NCBI GenBank assembly: GCA_035235625.1
Contig: CP141143.1
Location: forward strand, 26,209,092-26,273,091
DNA length: 64,000 nt
From: Saururus chinensis
Lineage: Eukaryota; Streptophyta; Magnoliopsida; Piperales; Saururaceae
Direction of reading: 5' to 3'
The notes beneath the pieces are model-generated. The model saw only the letters and a list, made by a program, of their open reading frames with translations, was not told where the DNA came from and searched no databases. The translations under genes were made by a program, and so were the position numbers. Each line of letters begins with the position of its first letter. Positions within the stretch are counted from its first letter, which is position 1. Below are positions 35,768-46,324 of the stretch, piece by piece.

Positions 35768-36441
35768 TCACTAATACATTTTATTTTTAAATATAATATT
35801 TAATAAAAATCTAAAATAATCATAAAATTCCTCTATCTACTCTTTCTGTCTACACTCTCTCCTCTCTTTCTCTCTCTCCTCACCCTCTCTCTATCCTCTC
35901 TCTCATTTCTTTGTCTCTCTATCTACTCTCTCTTCTCTCTTCTCTCTTTCTCTCCTCTCTCTCTCACACGCGCAGCGTGAGCCCTAGCTCTGATGAACAT
36001 AGGTGAGAGAGTAGGAGAATTTAATTTTTTTGGGTATTTTTATATTATGTTATATATAAAAATTTATAAAAATAAATTAAAAGGTAATAGCGACGCATAG
36101 GAATATGCATGCTACTATCATATGTATTAGCGATGCATAGCCATTTAACCAAGGTATTAGTGATGCATATACCTATACGTCACCAATACCTATAGTATTA
36201 GCAACACATCATCCTATGTGTCACTATTAGTACCAGTATTTGCGACGCTTTAATAAAAGCATCACAAATAGTGGTACCATTAGCGACACTTTTATAAAAC
36301 CGTCGCTAATATTACTACTATTTGTGACACTTTTTAAAAAACATCGCTAATAGTTATTTTTTGCGATACTTTTAAATGCACTGTAAATAGAAATTTTTAG
36401 CGACGCTTTGCATTGTGTCACTAGTCATTTTTGTTGTAGTG
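35768..36441. repeat. CACTA B right subterminal region and terminus
   Basis: CT-rich runs (35830-35970) are followed by clustered TTAGCGACGC-type words (36085-36420), ending at the inverted terminus TAGTCATTTTTGTTGTAGTG. No gene. Confidence 0.85.
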
Positions 36442-37112
36442 TTTCTTTAATTTTGATTGGTTAGTAATAAGGTAATTAGAAATTAGACTCTTTATTTATA
36501 ATTATGCTACTAAGAGTTGTATAAATACTTTGCTCTTCCATTAAGGTCATAAATTTTCTGTAATTTTCTGACATTTTGAAGAAGAAGAAGAGGTTATTCC
36601 TTTCTCCTTTATTTTTTCTCTATTTTCGGTGAGTTTATCATAGAGATTCACAAGAGAGGAAGGTTGTGTGTATATGTAGCCGGATTCATCAAACAACGTT
36701 AATCTTGTTAATGCAGCCCTGTATTAGATAGCATTGCCCAACGTTCAAACAGAGCCCTGCAAATAGGAGATGAATGTGAAGCACAAGAAGAAAAAGCTTC
36801 TTGTTCAGCCAAGTCGGCAACTACTACCTACAGTTCAAGTATCTTTCAAGGATTGCTTTCCTGATCCCAATTATTTTTGCAGATTCTAGCATGTCCAAAG
36901 GCAGCCTAGCCCACAAGTTTCGATCTCTCCGATCACCTCCTCATAATTCAATAGAGGCCCAACCGCCTTTCCCTCCTTGTCATCTTCCTCGCGATCACCA
37001 CCAGCACCACCTCTCGTGGAGTAAAATTTTCCATTGCCACCATCGGCACTAGAGGAATCCTTATTATCGTTCAAGATGCATGCTCCTAGTTTCAAGCCTT
37101 ATCGTTCCTAAT
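36442..37112. other. Unassigned stretch after CACTA B
   Basis: The start resembles the transcribed part of a copia-type LTR (AGTTGTATAAATACTTTGC near 36511, then a GAAGAAGAAGAAG run), but no ends are visible. A frame at 36801-37052 and its complement match nothing I know. Confidence 0.3.
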
Positions 37113-37616
37113 GCACCACCCATCTTATACCAACATGTACCCAAAACGGTTGGCCATAAAATTAGAGCTCTGGGCTGAAGTCTAGGACTTCCTGAACCAA
37201 GATTGAATAAGCTCAGTATTGGGCTTTTTATTTTTATATTAAAACATCAAGTGACCCAACTATCTCAATTGATATTGTTTTGGGCTTTTAAAATAGTCTG
37301 GGTAAGGGGCCTAAGTTTGAATACCCTTTAAGCTATAGTTTTAAGTGGCAAATCTGGACTGTTGGCTGACCTCTGGATGGAGGGTTAGGATTCTAGGGTT
37401 CTTAACAATAGTGTCATGTTTTAGTTATAAATACACCATTAGTCATCCTAATATAATGCCTTAAGCAAGATTATTCTCAGTCAAGTTCTAAATGAGAAAT
37501 TCATTTTGTGATTCTGAAGAGGATTAGCAGAGACAAGGCTTCATCAAAGGGATACAACTTAGTTGAAGGCTCTAATGACTACAGGTATGCCTAAACCTTG
37601 TGTATTATATTCTATC
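37113..37616 (+). mobile_element. Copia-type LTR end and primer binding site-like region
   Basis: The stretch has a TATAAATACACC box near 37426, and is followed at 37617-37636 by ATTGGTATTGGGGCATGGTT. That is close to the TGGTATCAGAGC primer binding site complementary to initiator methionine tRNA, used by most plant copia elements. It lies about 1.9 kb upstream of a copia gag remnant on the same strand, so it is probably the 5' LTR tail. The left boundary is not determined and a 3' LTR is not seen. Confidence 0.45.
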
Positions 37617-37636
37617 AATTGGTATTGGGGCATGGT

Positions 37637-39387
37637 TTTCTACGATGGAAAAAAAAATTTGTCGCTTGCCGTCATTGTAATAGGGCGGCTGCTAGTCCAC
37701 TGGACTACTGGCCGGAGCAGACAGGCCTGCTAGAGCTGCCGCCGCTAGGTGTTGGGCTCTGGCCAGAGCCGCCACTGCGCCGGCCCTCTGGATATGTTAG
37801 CACAGTCCAACGACGGCTAAAAAATCTAATTTTTTCCTCTGTTTCCATGCGCGGCTTCGATTTTTCAGCCGTTGGGGGCTTCCGGCCTTTGCCCTTGTCT
37901 TCAATCTTGCCTGGCGATGGCCGGCCTCGCCGCCTCACCTTGTCTGGGCACTGGTTGGCGCCTTTGCTACGCTCAAAGCCGTATTTTTTTCGTCTCATTG
38001 GTTTCACTCTAGGGGTGAAACGCCCACCGCCGGTCGATATCTTCTGAAATTAGTGCCGAATCTCGAACCTTTGCCATTGGCAAAATGATTTCGGCCTCCT
38101 AGGCTGCCGGCAGACGATGCGCACAGTCGTCAGATTCTTTCTCTCTCACTGTGCACTTTCCGTTACACCCTCTATAGGATGCCACTTTCGGGTTTTTTGC
38201 CAGATTTGGTTTTTCTGCCGTCCGACGGAACTTTTTCCGCCCTCTCAGCTGCTAATGACCCCTCTGGACGGCGGCAAGAAGCCTTGTTTCCTACAGGGAT
38301 GCCGTCTTCAACCTCTTTGTCAAGAGGTTAGCTAAACCACGCTGGGCATGAGTCTGTTCTGACTCGCGCCCTGTCGCAGGTTTTCATTGACCCACGTCTC
38401 GGGTCAACCGCAACACATGTCAGGTTCTGACCCGGCCCAAACCGGGTCTCCAGACCTGGTTTGGTCCATTCCGGGTCACAAAAAAAGGAATTTGATTCCT
38501 TTCCTGGAATTCTTTATATATATACAGTTGTGATTGCATGTGGAATTATGGATGTGTTTTTAATTATCATGTAGAGGCTTTATTAATGTTATGGGTTGGC
38601 CAGAGGATTAAATTGCAATCATATATTTTATCAATTTTTTTTAAAATTGTTGAGAGCACCACTTATGTAATTTTAGGAGAAAGTGTACATTATATTTATT
38701 GTAAGTGACACTAGAATTCAAGGACAACATCTACATTTATTTTCTATTTTTAGGGGCTTAAAGCTTCCAATTTAAACAATTTTTTTTTATTTTTTGAAGG
38801 ATTGTACATGGACATTGGACCATATTTTTTTAATTGTGGTGTGTGGTGATGGAACCCCTGGATGAGTCCCAAAAGCCCGATGGTGAAATTGACATAAAGG
38901 CGCTTGTCAATTTTGTATATAGATATTTTTTGATTGTATGATAGTTAATTTCATTCATTTTATTATATATAAAAAAAGTGATAAGCACAAGTTCAGTTCC
39001 CACGTCGGTTGAGATTACTTAAGAGTGTCCAAAGCATTATAAGTTATTTTTCAACATGTAAATCATATAGAATGCTACCATGGGGTGCATCGATTCACAT
39101 ATATAAAAATATTGTGCTATCATCAAATTTTGATTATGTGATAAAAATTATCATCTAGCCCCAAAGGGAGGTGGTAGTTAGCGCCACATAATCAGGATAG
39201 GGTGGAGGGTTATATATTTTAACATGGGTGAATCCCTAGGACCAAAGGTGTTAGATTTTTATGTAATGTTTTATGTATAACCCACTAGCCTTATCATGAA
39301 ACAAAATGAACATTTGTTTCTATACAGCTTAGTAATTTTGATGTAGATTGCAACATTTGCCCAAAGGGAGGTTTACAATTTTACTAA
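37637..39387 (+). other. Putative copia leader region
   Basis: A GC-rich part (37660-38480) with overlapping frames on both strands (37598-38047 plus, 37705-38007 minus) lacks recognisable domains. AT-rich sequence follows to the gag remnant. I see no gene I can support. Confidence 0.35.
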
Positions 39388-40436
39388 ATGATTTTAGCAT
39401 TGGCTATTTCATACTTATGTTATTATTTCTTGTCCTTATTAATGTTTGCATGTATTTATTCTTTTATTGTAGCTTATCTGTCTTTTATTTCTGACCCTAA
39501 TCAGCACCTTCCATTATTGTCTGGGGACAATTTTACGGATTTGAATGAAACTATTCTTTTACTATTAGGGTGCATGGACTTGGATTTAACGTTTCGTATG
39601 GATGTACTCACCACTCATACAGAAAAAAGTACTCCAAGTGAGGTAGCATCTTTCAAAAAGTGGAAACGGTCTAACCTCTTAAGCATGATGCTCATGAATT
39701 CATACATAAATAAAAGCATTAGGGATCTATCCTAGAATGCGCTATAGGTAAAGAACTTTTGAAAGCTATTGAAGCTCAATTCAAGAGTTTTGATAAAGCT
39801 TTGGCCAGCACCTTAATGTCCAAATTGTCATCCATGAGGCTAACAGATGACAAAGATGTGAGAGAGAATATCATGCAGATACGTGATATTGCTAATTAGT
39901 TGAACAATATGAAAATAAAGATTGATGATACATTTTTGGTCCACTTCATTATGAACTCCCTGCCTGGACAATATGGGCCATTTAAGATCTCTTACAACAC
40001 ACATAACACTCAATGGTTAGTCAATGACCTTTTGAGTATGTGTGTCCAGGAAGATGAATGACTTTAGCAAGAGAAGCTAGAAAGTGCTCATCTAGTTTCT
40101 CATAAATGATAGAAGAAGGGAAATTATAGTGCTCCAAAGAAGAAAGCTGATATCCAAAGAAGAAAGCTAATAAATGTGTGCCAATGAAGTCTACTGGCAT
40201 CACCAAGGAAATCAAATGTATTTTCTGTAAGAAAAAAAGACAAATAAAGAAAGATTGTCCTAAATATCAGAAGTGGCTTGCCAAGAAAGGATGTAATATC
40301 ATGTCTTTAGTGTGTTATGAATCTAATTATATTGATTCTCATCGTAATAACACATGATAGATTAAATATGGTTCTATAATCCATGTTTCTACTGTTATGC
40401 AGGGGTTTCTTAGTCTAAGGAGACTAAATTATGGAT
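39388..40436 (+). pseudogene. Ty1/copia gag remnant (Tork/TNT1-like)
   Basis: The plus strand reads LPLLSGDNFTDLNETILLLL then GCMDLDLTFRMD, the usual start of copia gag (the family's LNGTNF...LGCMDLDLAL). After a stop it continues LLKAIEAQFKSFDKALASTL, MRLTDDKDVRENIMQIRD, MNSLPGQYGPFKISYNTH, WLVNDLLSMCVQEDE and then a zinc knuckle CIFCKKKRQIKKDC in which the usual His is Gln. The start of protease is also present: IIHVSTVMQGFLSLRR matches the stretch after the DSG motif, but the catalytic Asp-Ser-Gly itself is lost. Several in-frame stops and frame changes make it dead. Integrase and RT do not follow; the text becomes unrecognisable after 40436. Confidence 0.85.
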
Positions 40437-40959
40437 ATTTTTCTATGAAACAGTGTGAAAAAAACTTTTTTTATTTGGCATTTGGCTTGAAAAGAAGTCA
40501 TGCATTGATAGTAATTCAGCTAGTTTATATCCACTTTTGTATTCAACTACATTTGTCCTTGTGTATGGCTCGATCTTCTTGTAGAACATGAAATGAGAAG
40601 GATAAATCGAGAGAAGAGGAAGAAAAGACACTAGTTGGATAGACATTGGAATTTAAGTAATAATTGTGTAGAAAATTTAAGTATCTATATTTTTGCATTT
40701 CTCTGTACCATTTTCTCACATCTACCCCAACAATCTGATGCCAAAAAAACCTTCTACTAAGATTGTGGTCCTTAGGTTTGTTTGCTCAAATCGGGCAAAG
40801 TGGAGGCCAATAAAGTAAGAGGATTTATAGGAGAAGATGGATTGAAGACATTATTATTAGTTTTGAGAACATCCTTGATAAAGCCCTAGAAGCATGTAAT
40901 GTTATTATCTCAGGATTTCCGAAAAAATGGTGATGCAACTAAGTCAAAGTTTTTCTTAT
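40437..40959. other. Unassigned AT-rich stretch
   Basis: Between the gag remnant and the palindrome I see no domain, no terminal repeats and no RNA gene. The frame at 40443-40646 is probably noise. Confidence 0.4.
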
Positions 40960-41674
40960 TGTTTTATTGCTAAACAAGAAGTCAAACTTTTAGACACTAT
41001 ATTTTTTAAATCATTAGATCCACAGCCCGCTGGCATCTAATGATTTACCTTTTTAGCAATCTTTGAAGCATGCGGGTTCAATGGCTGATTTGGTAGAAAT
41101 GGTCATTAGATTTTTCGAACAAATGAGATAATTGCATGGAGTGGAGCTAGAACATGATGCTTGTACTGGTTGATCTCGATCAAGCTGGTCTTGAGAGGAA
41201 GGAGAGAAGCGTGTAGAGGAGAAAATGGGAGGTTCTGGTGGGGGAGATGTTAACAGTTGAAGATCATTGTTAATTGGTTGTAGGGTTTATTATTTGGTGG
41301 TTAAACGGTTTACCAATTTTTAAATTTGGGAAGAACTATTCACATTAAGTCCAGCTTATTGCGGCACTTAATTATTTATAGTATAATATCAGGAATCTTC
41401 AATCGTGTTGTGATGTAGACCAATGATGTTCCTTACAGAAGCATGAGCATGGTGGACAAGAGGAGAGCTAAGTTGAGGGATACGTAAAGTTCATGGATGA
41501 CAGATTGAAGGAGAAACCTATCTCTTGTATAGTGCATGTGACAGAGAAGCTGGTGTTTTGTATCACAGAAGTAGTAGGCAAATCAGTAATTGGATTTTGC
41601 TCATAAAAAAGCAAGATTCAGTTTTTTCTTAAGCATACACTTTTTTGCATTAAGAAAAATTTCCATTAGACTTA

Positions 41675-42012
41675 GGCGTCGTTTGGATGACGCTTTGTGT
41701 CATATGGAAAGCTGCTTTTAGTTGAAATTGCTTTTTGAAAAATAAAATAAAAACGGGTTATGTTTGGATATATATTATAGAAAATTAGCTTTTCAAAAAA
41801 AGTTTTATAAATCAGCTTTTAGCCTAACCCTCCTCAGGAGGAGAGTTAAGCATAAAGCTGTTGAAAAGCAAAAACAAGTCAAAAATAGAAATAAATACGT
41901 TTTTGAAACAAAGCAAGGCTTTTAGTCTAAATTGCCTAACCAAACAAGATTTATATGGAAAACAATAAAAACCAGACAGAAAGCCGTTGCAAAGCGTCAT
42001 CCAAACGACGCC
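41675..42012. mobile_element. Tourist-like (PIF/Harbinger) MITE, 338 bp, TSD TTA
   Basis: Perfect 23-bp terminal inverted repeats begin GGCGTCGTTTGGATGACGC and end in the complement. TTA is duplicated at 41672-41674 and 42013-42015, the Harbinger target. The inside is AT-rich and non-coding. It is present only in the left arm. The corresponding sites in the right arm of the same palindrome (44530) and in the right arm of copy 1 (2200) read the intact empty site ACTTATTAC, proving the insertion and its borders. Confidence 0.95.
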
Positions 42013-43241
42013 TTATTACAAAAAATTAGCTTAGTATGAGTCCTTGTTAATTACTTTCATGGAGAGCACATAAAGAGAGAAGTAATATCACAAGAAAAGT
42101 GTGAACAGCCTTGAAGTCTGCCATCAAGTATAAGATTGATGATCTTGCCCAACTGTTAAAAGTTATCCAAACTTGTCAAAACAAGTACCTAAAACTGGTA
42201 AATGTGCTTCGGAAAATTAAAAACCCATATACAACACAGTTTAGAGAATAAAAGCACCATGAACAACGTATTTAAAATGATTAAAACGCAACAAAAAATC
42301 TTAACTTTGTTTAGTAATTAATATGATTTGTACACAAAAAAAAATACAAGATTCTCCATTTTAAATAGAAAGTATGAAATGAAAACTAAAAGTGGCACAA
42401 AAGGCAACCTAATCGAATGACAACATATCCTTGAGGCATAAAAGCTTTAGTGTAACATTGCTCTATAATCAATCATAATACATAGCAACTTGCTTACCTT
42501 TAGGTCATAGAAAATCTCTAAAATCCCAAACAGAAACAAGCCAAATTGGAGATGGTAGCGAAAGATCCTGACTTTCGCTCTGCTTCGTCAAATAGAGACG
42601 GTCTGGTCTGCCCGCCATTTGTGTCAAGCCATAATAGGAAATTCAACGGAATACCCTATCTTCCTGCATGAGTATCTAGCCGTTATGGGTACCCTTATGG
42701 AGGTGAGCTGATTTGACTTCCTTATAGAAGATCTTAGGATGACCATTTCAGCTAAGAACCTGTTCCGTCCTCATCCTCCCAAATTGCTAACATCTTCGCG
42801 AACTCAAACAAACTCCATGGCTGTCTCCTCGGATAGGGTGTTTTTGAGAATATCCACTACCCCATATCCCAGCGACTGCGATTGTCATCTCCTACACACT
42901 TTCCATCTTCCAACATTATTTTATTGATGTTTTTAAAACAATAAGAGAGATTAACTAAACAGTTGTACCATCCCTTTAGTTTCCTTTGAAGTTTGTGCAT
43001 GAGTTGCAACCATTGAGAATAAGGGTTCTATCACATAAGGATATTAATAACAACAAAAATTAATTTAAGTCTAGCTGCCGTGAATTCTATCACTTAAGGA
43101 CACTTAATTGATGCTAATAATAGAAAACATGTAACAAAGCTGATCATAGGTCATGACTAGTGTCTTCTATGGTAGACTCAGGCCATGGCTAGTGTTTGTT
43201 GGTCAACTCCGACCGTGGCCAGTGCTAGCCTGCAGACCCAT

Positions 43242-43271
43242 GGCAGCTCTGGACCTTTGTCCAGAGCTGCC
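43242..43271. repeat. Central hairpin of the palindrome
   Basis: GGCAGCTCTGGAC and its exact complement are separated by CTTT. It lies within a GC-rich 300-bp core (43160-43390) with repeated GGCCATGGC-related words. Confidence 0.9.
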
Positions 43272-44665
43272 AGCAGATACTGGCTATTGTCACTCTGGCC
43301 ATGGAAAGAGCTAGCTAGCAATCGCTGGCCATGTCCCAACAAACACTAGCCATGGCCAGCGTCGGCCATAGCAGACACTGGCCATGACATATGATTAGCT
43401 TTGTTACATGTTTTTTTATCATTAGCATCAATAGTGTTCTTAAATGATAGAATTTATAGCAGATGGAATTAAATGTATTTTGTTCTCATTAATGTCCTTA
43501 TGTGATAAAAACTTCTATTCTCAATTGTTGCAACTCATGCACATAATTCAAGGGAAATCAAGGGATGCTACAACCCTTTATTAAATTTCTTTTATTGTTT
43601 TAAAAACATCAACAAAAGAATTTGGAGGATGGAAGGAGCAAGGGAGATAATAATTGCAGTCGTTGGGATAGGATACGGTGGATATTCGGAATGAAACCCT
43701 ATCCGAGGAGACGTCTGTGGTATTTTTTTTAGTTGGAGGAGATGTTAGTAGTTCAGGAGGATATGGACGGAACTGGTTCTTAGTTGAAATGGTCATCCTA
43801 AGTTTTTCCATAAGGAACTCAAATCCACTCATTTTCATAAGTGTCCCTGTAACCGCTAGATACTCATGCGGGAGGATAGGGTATTCCGTTGAAGTCCCTC
43901 TATTGGCTTGACAAAAATGGCTGGCGGACCAAACCGTTTCTATTTGACGAAGTAGACTGGTAGTCGGGGTCTTTCTCTGCCATCTCCAATTTGGTTAGTA
44001 TCCATTTAGGAGCTTGGAGATTTTCTGTGACCTAAAGGTAAGCAAGATGCTATGTATTGTGATTGATTGTAAGCAATATTGCATTGAAGCTTTTATACCT
44101 CATGGATATGTATCCTGCATGTTGTCATTCGATTAGGTTGCCTTTTGTGCCACTTTTAGTTTATCTTCATACCATCTATTTAAAATGAAGAATCTAGTAC
44201 ATTTTTGTGTGTGCAAATCATAGCAAATTACTAAACAAAATTAAGATGTTTTTGTTGCCTTTCAATAATTTTAAATGCTTTGTTCATGGTGCTTTTATTC
44301 TCCTAAGCAATTGTTCATAGTGCTTTTATTTTCTGAAGCATGTTTACCAGTTTTAGGTACTTGTTTTGACAAGTTTGGATAGCTTTTAACAATTAGGCAA
44401 GATCATGAATCATATACCTAATGGCAGAATTCAAGATTGTTCGCGGTTTTCTTGTGAAATTACTTCTCTCTTTATGTGCTCTCCATGAAGGCAATTTATA
44501 ACAAGAACTCATACTAAGCTACTCTTTTGTAATAAGTCCATGAAAATTTTCTTAATACAAAAAAATGTATCTTAGGAAAAACAGATTTTTGCTTTCTATG
44601 AGCAAAATCCAACTATTGATTTGCCTACTTCTGTTATTCAAAACACTAGCTTCTTTGTCACCTAT

Positions 44666-45308
44666 CCTACATCATCACTAGATATTATATATTCTACTTA
44701 TCTTATGTAATTTATACTATATAATAAATTTATAATTATTAAATATTAATATTTATGTTTATATATGATAATGTTTACTTAGATTGTTAAATATATGTTT
44801 GGACAAACTTGTTTTGGTTACTTAGATAATCGAGATTATTTTACATGATCTGTTCAAGATTTCTCCAACTTCTCTCCGAGATCTTATTTCTTTGGCTCAT
44901 TGAGAAAAGACTGAATGGTAGTTGTTTTACATGAATGGTGGTCGTCATCAACGTTACACCTATCTTAAGCTCTTTGAAAATTGGTTGTGCTGCAAATTAA
45001 TTTTGTTTTAACAAAAAAAATTGGGTATAAATGCCAATCCCATTCACAGATAAGATTCGGTTCTTGACTAGAACAAATCAATGGGCTTAGCAACAGGTTG
45101 AACTTGATCAGTTGAACTTGACCTCAAAAAAATATCTTACCGAATTGTCATGAAATATTAAAATTCTCTTCCTAGTTATTTTTTAGCTGCAATGGCTTTA
45201 GGTTATGAAGTTCTCCCATTAAGGAAGAAGGACGTGATTTATATAAGATAACTAAGTTTCCCAAAAGCTCAAGCTGTAGAAGGGAAAATCTTATTTTATT
45301 TATTTATA
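44666..45308. other. Unassigned flank between the palindrome and the Helitron
   Basis: AT-rich sequence without a convincing frame, inverted repeat or RNA gene. It ends at the Helitron 3' border. Confidence 0.5.
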
Positions 45309-45339
45309 CTAGGAATAGTGCACGTGCAAAAAGCACGTG
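45309..45339 (-). other. Helitron 3' terminus (hairpin and CTAG)
   Basis: Read on the minus strand: CACGTGC, TTTTT, GCACGTG (hairpin 45339-45321), then 12 nt ending CTAG, followed by T. This is the defining 3' structure of Helitrons: a short GC-rich hairpin about 10-12 nt before CTRR, acting as the rolling-circle stop signal. Confidence 0.93.
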
Positions 45340-46324
45340 AAAACTTGTACGGTAAACAACCGTGTACAATGTTTTTTGTTGTATAATTATACCTTAGTTT
45401 ACCACATAAAATGTATAACAAGTTCGACAAATTCGATGTATCTTTGAAATTAAATTAAATATATAAAATACAATGGCATACATTTTATCTATAATTGGTA
45501 TAATAAAAAATGTTGGATAGCAAATGTGGAAAATAGAACATTGAAACTAAGTGTAATTTACTTTTTGTGTTACTATTCCAATGATGATTGAACTATTAGT
45601 CTGTCCAACCAAAGTTATATATAAACAAATTTTTTAGCGAAAGTGTGTAGAAAACATGGCTTAAATAGAAGTGATTATACCTATTGTATGACTAAAATCG
45701 ATAGCTCATTACTTTTACATGTTTTTTTTTACTTTTTGCATTTTATAACAAAGTTGAACAACGTAGTGTCCCTTAACTGAACGCATAGATAGGGTGTAAC
45801 AAAAAATAATGAGAGTAGGCATTTTATGGTCGTCGTTTTTTAGTGCATTTAAAATGAAAACCATTGCATAAGTAAAGATGTAATCATTTTTTTCCTTGTA
45901 TAAAAGAGTAACCATTCTCACATGTTGGACAAACATGGAAGATATTATTGCAGTAAAATCTATATACTTTTCTAAATAATCAGATATATTGCATTTGCTA
46001 TAGTGCCTAATAAGGTTATTTAAAAACGAAGTTAGAAATTACGTAGATCGATCATAATCATAACAATCCCAAGTGTTACAATCTAATTCGTCCAAATTAG
46101 TCAGAAGGGATATATAAGACAAGCCAACAATTTATAAAAGTACGAAAACAAACAAAAATTAAATAGTAAAGAAAAAGAAGGTGCAATTTATTTTGCTGGG
46201 AAAACATTGTCATCTTCATGTTTAATTGTACCTGAAAATAAAAACCAAACAAACATTAAAATTAAGAATAACCTCAACATAGATTGTTAAACAAATGTGG
46301 GTTACAAACATTTGGGAAAACAAA
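45340..46324 (-). other. Helitron 3' non-coding region
   Basis: AT-rich sequence between the RPA-like gene and the 3' hairpin. The short frame at 45715-45936 is unsupported. Confidence 0.5.

Larger units (their letters stand above)
14935..36441. mobile_element. CACTA element B, about 21.5 kb, with nested insertions
   Basis: The left end CACTACAACAAAAATGACTA (20 bp) is repeated exactly, inverted, at the right end 36422-36441. Flanking 3-mers are TTG and TTT, so the expected 3-bp duplication is matched at two of three bases. Subterminal TTAGCGACGC-type repeats fill 14945-15400 and 36060-36420 and recur inside (20350-20420, 27560-28150, 30130-30240, 30480-30560). The left part holds GA-rich and the right part CT-rich runs, so the two halves are roughly reverse complements. 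No CACTA transposase is recognisable, so it is non-autonomous or has lost its gene. Inside lie a hAT-like element with a solo LTR, a MULE, a second hAT-like element, an unidentified insert, and CACTA C. Confidence 0.75.
40960..44665. repeat. Long foldback (palindromic) element, copy 2, about 3.7 kb
   Basis: A near-symmetric palindrome centred at 43256. The left arm spans about 40960-43254 and the right arm 43259-44665; the right arm is shorter and stops at the point matching about 41540 of the left. Words at 42440-42760 return inverted at 43780-44110. Outer arm sequence matches copy 1 (80-2900). The central 1 kb (about 42770-43740) is absent from copy 1. Frames inside (42739-42927, 43581-43838 and others) mirror each other and are not genes. 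A transcript across the centre would form a very long hairpin RNA. Confidence 0.9.

Noticed and set aside
37598..38047. 149-codon plus-strand frame with an overlapping minus-strand frame
   Set aside because: GC-rich copia leader; codons on both strands are open and no domain is recognisable.
43581..43911. Frames that translate to similar peptides at 42.7 and 43.6-43.9 kb
   Set aside because: They mirror each other because of the palindrome; no conserved protein family.
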